Positions 39,601 to 48,600 of a DNA stretch of 64,000 bases are shown one piece after another. This stretch comes from Streblospio benedicti (Eukaryota > Annelida > Polychaeta > Spionida > Spionidae). Both the position numbers and the translations under genes were made by a program. The stretch lies in contig CM032660.1 of assembly GCA_019095985.1 (NCBI GenBank), forward strand, positions 28,158,598 to 28,222,597. Direction: 5' to 3'. The first letter of the stretch is position 1, and every line of letters starts with the position of its first letter. The notes under the pieces are model-generated. The model searched no databases. It was given only the letters and a program-made list of their open reading frames with translations, and was not told the origin of the DNA.

Positions 39601-42600
39601 CCTCTTTTTAATTATTGTATGTTCATGTTAATGTATATTTTACTTGTCTTATGCCAAGTCGGACAAATTTTTGAAAAAGTCTGAACGTTTAAGCCCTAAA
39701 TTTCGAAGAAAAAAAAGAGTAACATGGGCTACGGTAGGTTATGAAAAGATATCAACGATGTTATGTATGCATGTTAAGTAGTGTCTTACATTTTCTCTTC
39801 TTGTCTTGCATTATTGTACAGGTGAGTAAAAGTCTCATGTGATGTAGCATGTCAAAATATACCACATCAGAAGCAATGATTGCATGTTCGGTAGCCTTGC
39901 CACTAATAGTTACGTGAAGTAATTATGGCAATATATACACTATCACAGCAGGGACATTGTTGATGCAAATTGCATTTATTGACATTGAGGTGCATCGTTC
40001 ATTAGCACCTTGACATCAACAGATATATTTACATCAATTAGGGCACTTGAGATGCACAGATCGGCTCAAATTTATTACAAAAGATAAATAGGAAAATACA
40101 TCTCACTTCATACATTTCATTTCTTGTTTCCTATATGCTATAATAGTTCCTTTTGTCTAATAATTATAAAAGATATCGTTTGAGAAAACAAACAGATTTT
40201 TATAATATCATGGTGTGTTTTTTTTACCTGTGAATCTAATATCTTTTGAAGGCTGTACATTGCAATGGTTCTGTAAAGTGTATATTGATTTTACAATGCA
40301 CCATTCAGTCCTTCTCAGCATGCATTCTAGCAGTGAAAGTTACAAATTATAAATGAGACATCTGCTGTTAATTGCAATAATATTCCATAATAGTGTTTGT
40401 CTTTTACCATTTCATATATGTCTATATTTCTCATGAAAGGCTTTTGATCTTTCATGGTGTTAATTGGTAAAAGTTCATTGAAAAACATTTTAAATAAAGG
40501 TGAATAGCTATCGATGCATCTGATAAACATTCTACATCAATACGTGTTTTTGCTGTTCTTGAACATGAAACATCATCACTGTAAAAAACTGCGTCATCTA
40601 GCATGGAAGTTGCTTTTACAACCTTATATGTTTGTTTGATTTCAAATTCTAATTACCTTTTGAACAGCAATATTCATGAAGAGTTAAATCTCCAAAAATC
40701 AAAAATCAAATCCTATTTGTTTAGTTTTGAACTTTTCACTTGTTCTGAATTATTTTTTGAATAATATCTTCTTTTTTGCAAGCAAATTATTGATCATGAA
40801 TTTCCTTTATCACTTTGCCAATATCACACAAATTCACAGTGCATGATTTTCACATCTGCATGCGCTTTATTTTAGATGAACAAATCACGAAGAGAAGTAG
40901 ATGACACTGTAATCCAGCTCGAAGAAGCAAAGCGCGAATCGAAGCGAATTGCTGTTGAAAGTGAAAGTGAACTGGAGAAGGTATTCAAAACTTCTTACAG
41001 CTAGTCATACCAACTTGTAGGCTCAGTGCAGTAGACGTTCATGACTTCATACGCTATAAAATCTTGTAAATTGTGATTATTGTGTGAGGAAAAGAAACAA
41101 GCATATTCAATGTGGAACAACATTTTACATCAATTTTTATTGCCACTCCAATTATTCAAATGAAAGTCAGGTGACATAAATTTGCAGAGATACCTAAGTG
41201 AAAGCACAGTTTGGGAAGCATCAAAGTAGAAATCTTTGTCTCTATAAGTTTAAAAACATCTTGCTTAATAGCAAGGAAATATATTTAGATTCTTATATAA
41301 ATAAATACACTCTTTTATTTGAAATGTATGGATGATTCTTATGTGCGAGTGTTTAACATTGAAAACAAAACATTATTGTATATTTTTCAATGTGACTTGT
41401 GTTCTGTAAACTGATTCAAAATACTATTGCGTAACTACACATTGATCACCAGAAAACAATGATTCTGATGCACATTGAAACAGCTACTAGGGAACACCAT
41501 GACATTCTGTATATGAATGTCATGATTGATAATTAAGGATATTTAATATGAACTATTTGCCAATTGTCTCTAGGATTCAGCGCCAATAATTCAATTATGT
41601 GTGGAGAAGTAGAAATAAGAATGCTTTGGAATGTTCCATGAAAAAGTAGTCATGATTGGCCAACAACTGCACTCAAAAAGCTCTCTCCATTGTGAAAATG
41701 CAGGAATGTGATCTGTGATGCTGCCAAATTATACCATACCACCCCATTAGTTAAGAGCACCTTCCAGTTCTAGCATAGATTCATTTGTAAGAAATATCAA
41801 CGATATTAATTTCGCAAAATTATACCCATTTACAGGAACAAACAAACACCACTGTAAAAGTAGTATCAGCTCTAGTAGAAAGTGAGAGTACAAATGCAAC
41901 TCCGTATATGAGTGCCCGTGGTTCCCCATGCATGAGTGGCCAAGCGTCACCAGTTGTAGTGCCAAGTAATGAAACATTAATTCACAAACATTCCCATTCA
42001 TCTATGAAAAGTGATGACAGTCAGCTATCAATATCCTGTCAATACCAAAGTGCAATGGCATGTTGCGAGGCTTATGAAGATTTGGAGGAACGAATTGAAA
42101 ATTCTCAAACATCAATAAATGAGGTAGAAAGTTATGATAGTGGGATATTTCAAAGTGTGATAGAATGCAGTCAACCTCTGTACGAAGAACCAACTGAACA
42201 GGCTCAAAATTCTCATACATCAATGAAAAGTGATGATAGTAGACTATTCCAAAGTGCGATTGAATGTAGTCAACCTCTATACAAACAATCAGAAAAGCCT
42301 GTTCAAAACTCTTCTACATCAATGAAAAGTGATGATAGTAGACTATTCCAAAGTGCCATTGAATGTAGCCAACCTCTATACAAACAATCAGAAAAGACTT
42401 TTCAAATTTCTTATACATCAGGGAAAAGTGATGATAGCAGACTATTTCAAAATGCCATAGAATGTAGCCAACCTCTTTTTAAGGAACCAGAGAAAACGTT
42501 TGAAAATTCTTATACGTCAATGACAGGTGATGATAGTGGGATATTCCAAAGTTTGATAGAATGTAGCCAACTGGTAGACAAAGAGCAAGAAAAACCTGTT

Positions 42601-45600
42601 CAAAATTCTCATAGCTCAATGAAAAGTGATGATAGTAGACTATTCCAAAGTGCAATAGAATGTAGCCAGCCTCTCGATAAAGAGCCAGAAAACGATCAAA
42701 ATTCTCATACATCAGTGAAAAGTGATGACAGTCATGTATTCCAAAGTACAGTAGATTGTACCAAAGTTCAAAAGTTTGTTGCGGTTGTTGATGAATCAGA
42801 TTCTACAGAAGGCTATAAAGACTCTGATACAACGTCTACAGAAAATGAAGAGGTCTACAAATGCAAGAATGACAACTCTGATTCTAATTGCACCGAGGAA
42901 GAAACCACTTCCTGTGAGTGTCACTGTGAAGGGTCTGATTCGAATGGCACAGAAAATGAATGGGTTTACAAGTGCAAGAATGACAACTCTGATTCAAATT
43001 GTACAGAAGCAGAAGAGACCAATTCCTGTGAGTGTGAAGAGTCTGATTCACATTGTACAGAAAGTGAAGAGGTATACAATTGCAAGAACGATGACTCTGA
43101 TTCAAGTTGGACAGAAATTGATACTGACGAAGAATGTTTTGAGGATAATGATGACTCTAGTGCTAACTGCACAGAAACTGAAGAGTTAGATACTGATGAA
43201 GAATGTGATGAAGAGTCTCGTCAACCATTGCGTCGCAGTAAACGCAAATCAAAACCTCCTGAAAGATTAATCGATATAATCCATTTACTCTAATGAAGTA
43301 ACATATACCTATTATGTGGTGGTTGATTTTACATACCAACAAAAGTATGTTGTTTAGTTTATGTGTGTTGTCGCTATATAATTCTTGCTGAAAGTACAAA
43401 CTCTATTGTCTAAATACTTCTATTAAGTCAGGAAAATTTTTATCCTGCAATGGTTTAGAATTTATATTATTGAAATCTTGGTTATCTGGTGGTTTGAATG
43501 GGTTACTTTATTGTATTACAGAAACAATTTATTAATTATCAAGGCCATAGTCTTCTTTGTATGAATATACTTACATAGGTTAGCTAAGTCTAATATGTGA
43601 GCTGTGACCCGGTGACCCTGTTTACTTTGTCAAATTTGCCACTTTTTTTAATTATCTTTTATGGAAGCCGGGGTTCCCCATCAAATTGCTTTCAATTAAT
43701 ATGTCTTGTGCTGAATTTGAATAAAATTCAGGCAAAAACACTTGATAATATGTCTAATCTATTAAAACATATTTTTTTCAACGAATATTACCATTAATGC
43801 AGGACACTACCTGTAACTTTTAGTATAATGTCTATAATCACGTTCTTTGATACTCTCATGTCACAGGCACAAACATAATTATGTACTCTTACTACATAAA
43901 TCACTAATATTTAGTATATTTCCGAGAAGCTGGTTTGAATCTTCTGCGGCCTAGGGTGTGACGCTACCTCAGGTCACTGCGTCATGGCTCATCTGGCAAA
44001 TATGTACCTTGATAATGTTATAATAGCATATAGAATGATTATCAAAATGAATAGTCAAATATTTGAATGAAAATTACAGTCATAAATATGCTAAGGTACA
44101 GTAAGAAAAAAAAAATAGCAATGAAAACAGTAAAAACATTAGGCTACTCTTCTGGTCTCAGGGCTTCTCTGTCAGTTTTTAAATTGTTGTTGAATTGTTA
44201 TATTTACATATATATATATATACACAAGTTTTTATATACACAAGTTTTTACACATATATACACAAGTTTTTAAATTTTAGAAAGGAATGAATTTTATATG
44301 CTCTTTATTTTTTTTATCAATATATTTTATGAACATTTTATTTTGGTGAATATTTTTTGGTTCACAGATTTTATATCTTGGTTTTGAGCAGCAACCTTTT
44401 AGTTGCTATTCACAACAATTACGTTGATATTTTCTTTTCATTTCTACAAATCATGATCATGTGTCTAAATGAATAACTTTAATACTCAAGAAGTATATTA
44501 ATGGAGAAAGATTCCAATGTAAAAATGTATGTGGTATGAGTAAATTATGTGATAAATTATGTAATAAAAAAGAACACTAAAAATAACCAAAAATATGAAA
44601 GTTATTAGCTCATAGTTAGCTATAATGAATCATGTAATCATGTTAAAATTCTATAAATATGAACTGCTTTTAGTTGAGTGGGTTATATGATTGTATTATA
44701 CATGCTTTTTTGTAATATATTAATTAATAAAAATGATGAAAGAAAATTTACTTTTGAAGTTATTGTCAACTGTGGCTTTTGTAATACCTGATTTTAAAAC
44801 CAATAATTAGGATTTTCGCAGGTTAGAAAGTTTTAATCGCCCTAGTTTGTTGTTTGGGATTGTTGTTTTGTTTTTGTTTTAGTTAAATGTTCATTTGAAG
44901 TTCAAAGCTGTTCCATCTAAAGTGAAATGACATTATTTTGCTTCAGTTCAGATATATCAATTTGGTGTCACATAGGCCCAAGCGCCAAGGGTATATATTT
45001 TTGCTCAACTAGCTTTCAGGTATATACATTTTTGCAAAGTATGTTAATCACCTGATTATCAAACAAGGGATTTTATCATGTATGTGACTGACTCTATTGC
45101 ACTGAGACCTAAGTAAAAATTAGTAGTGGTTTCCTTAAAAAGAGGTCTTGAAATACTTCATATATTTAAAGTATTTTCCTATTGATTGAAGAAATCATTT
45201 AAACAATTGTTTTCCTGAAATATTTTAACTATTTTAATTAAGTACTTTTTTTCTTATTAAATGTTATTTCATATATTTATTTGATCTTGAATTAGCACAG
45301 TCTCTATCGCTTTGCCGTGCTTGTTATCTTGCTTGTTTCTTGTTAGAGTACATAAATCCTTTTATTTTGAAATTTACTCTTTCTAGAATTTTGCCCAATC
45401 ACTCAATTTACCTAATAGAAAAAGATTTACAGGAAGAGAAAGTAATTTTTTCTGTCTGTACCACAACATTAACATAATTGCACTATTTTATATTGCCACG
45501 TGTAAGAAAATATAATGGATTGTTTGAATGATTTCTTTTTAAAATATCTGTTTGTATCTATTCTTCATAAAAGCATGCTCATGTAATTATAGCACTTTCC

Positions 45601-48600
45601 ATTAGACATTCACACACGCTAGTTTTGTTTATGCACAGACTTTAATAAACTAAACTGAAAAGCAGTGCATGATTTGATATAACTGAACTGTTGTTAGAAT
45701 TTTTATATTTCACAATTTGCTACCAAATCCAGCTTTGTCATACCTGTGATGCCAAAATTATCATTATTGAAAAATAAGTTTACAATTTGTATAAGTTTTG
45801 TTAAATAAATCTTAAAATTGTGATTGTTACTTTTGACACATATTGTCTAAGGGTTTATACAGTGGCAAAGCTGGACTTTTACCATTCATTCTTCAAGTAC
45901 CAATCAATGTATAATAATGTTTCAATCATACCATTAAACATAGAACATATTAGTTACCCTAGCTGTTACATATTTTTCTAGAGCTATTTATAGACTTTAT
46001 TCTATTTCCCAACACCCTTGCATGTCTTTGAAATATTTTATTACTTTCCAAATAATGACACATTGGACTTCTCTGTAGGTCAAGTATCGTCTTCAGGAAC
46101 GGCTGAAGGAGTTAGAGCCCATTCCTGAATTGCTACAAACCACAGAACTAAAACTCCAAGATGCCAAAGAAAAAGTTCTCATGTATGAGAAGAGAAATCT
46201 GGAAAATACGCGGCTTATCGCTGATTTGACCAACAAGGTGCGACATGGCGCATGTATCCGCCTCTTCTGCTTAGTTGCCTCAGGTCTTGGAAACGGTTGC
46301 AACAGCAATCTCATTGTGATAGACATGTTCCAAATACAAGAGAAAATAAATCATTAGCATTTCTTTATTCATTAAAAACAAATTTAATATAAGAAATTAA
46401 ATATCAAGAAATTTTGCATTTTTATTTTCGTGTATTTGGAATATCACTTTCGGATAACTTTTTGCAAAATTAAAGAAAAATAGGCGTTTTTCTCCTCAAT
46501 TAATTCCTGATCCCCACTTCAGTGTTTCTCCCTAGAATCATTGTGCAATATGCATATGTCAATGGTTGTACTTTTCAAAGATGTTTATTGTTATGGGTGC
46601 TCTTTTGTTTCAGATTCATAGTTATTTTATATAATATTCATCAAAACGTGTGTAATTATTATAGGACAAATTAATTCAATGGTTATACCAATTTCGTATA
46701 AGTAGAATATATGATAGACAGATGCAGAAATTCATATATTATGTTTTAGCCTATTGAACTCCTTTATGTACTAGTATTTATTTCCACTAGAATGAAAGAA
46801 ATATGTTTAACCCTAACTAATTTCATTCTAATGTGCATGATTTTTAACACATATCAGCATCACGTTTGCATTATTTTTGTTTATTTTTTTGAATGTGTAT
46901 AAATATTATCTGTGCATGAATATTTTCATAAATAACATATTTTATAGGATTGTCATTGAAAATGTTAGAATTCAATATTGCAAATGTATATAATGCAATT
47001 TTAGAATTCAAATTAACCGTTGAATATCCTAATTACTATTTACATATTTAATTTCAATCATAAAGATTAATTGTTACTATCAATATGATATTTAAACCAA
47101 AAAGTAACACTTTAATTGATATATAAGATAGAATAATAGCAATTTAATACTATATTGCTGCAAAGAGAAATAATTTACAATTGTATTTTTCAATCCAGGT
47201 TGAACGTCAAAATGAGCAATTAGACACATACAGAAGTAAATCAAATTCAGAAAGTGATAGGAATCGGTCCCTTGAAGCCAGAATCGAAAATGTTGAAAAG
47301 TAAGGGCAGTGAATTCTTATGGTTCCCACTATATATATCATATGGCATGATATGGACCAGTCACATGCAGCTACCGTGTTGAAATGGAAGAAAAGCTTGT
47401 TACCACATGACCGCTACAATGACAAAAACTTTGAACAGAGATTACTTGTGGTTTCTGATATTGACGTTATCAAACATTATTCTCTCTCGGAACCATGTTT
47501 TTTACCTTTCTTACATTTTGCTGTTGTATTAACAACCTCAACAGTGCTAATGGCAGCTGATCTTCAGTTTAACGTGATCATGTAGGGCATGTGATATGAG
47601 TGGCGTTTGGCAAGGAGATCCCCACGAACCTGCTCCAACTGGTATCACATAATCCTGCATGGTCACACAAACTGAAGATAAGCCACCAGTTGCACTGTTG
47701 GGGCTGTTGAACCAAAATGTAACAAACCTGGCGTTTAACGTACATAAGTGTATGGCAGACACTTATTTTCCATTTTTCATAATCTGTAGCACAATTATAT
47801 CTTTGTTGGGTAAAAAGCTTCATTTCAAGCATTGGTGAATCATAGAAAAATGTGCATGAAAAGGGTCCAGACATACATGTTTAGTGTGTTCAGTATACTA
47901 GCAGTGAATACGGACATCCTGCTTGTTACTAGAAATTTTGTTGATCGAGTTCTGGCAGCTGTATCTCCCAAGTGCGGTGATGCAGCCCGACAAACGATTT
48001 CAATAAAAATTTATAGTATCAACAAGAGGTGCATTTTGTATTTATCCCATATCACTCTAGAATTGGAACAAGTTTTAGTCATTTCTATGTAAATGGCACA
48101 TTAATGAAGAAAATGAAAAGTATTTAACCCCAACTAATAGGAAGCTAACTTTGATAGATGAAATTTGTATGAGAATGGCATTTCTTAAAGTATTATTAGT
48201 GTAACGGTAGTGTATACAAACTCAGAGTGTGATAACCCAAAGATTATATACGTTATATGGTGTAAAACATGATTTGAAAAACAAAAATGCTATACATGTA
48301 TATCATGGACTTTATTTATATCTTCCAGGAAACTAACAGACACCGAGAAGCAGAATCGAGATCTCCTCTTAACAAATGCCAAGCAAGAAGAAGCCATTCA
48401 TCAAGCAAACGTATGTTAAACTAATTTTTTACATTGTAGAAACTGAAAATATCAAAAAAATAAAATTTGTGTTTTAGGACATTAGATAAATAGATTATAA
48501 TTGATTTAATGGAATTCAGGAGACAGACACTAAATTCTAAATTCGATTTAATTCTAATGCTATCTTGTCCAATTTGAGTAACAAACCAACTTATTCAGCC

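Noticed and set aside
42776-43189. 137-codon ORF overlapping exon F in another frame
   Set aside because: Shadow of the acidic repeat region in the frame joined to ODF2.
43230-43293. RRSKRKSKPPERL tail read as part of a retroelement polyprotein
   Set aside because: Similar basic PPERL tails occur in retroelements, but no other element part is nearby and the frame belongs to the repeat-bearing ODF2 exon.
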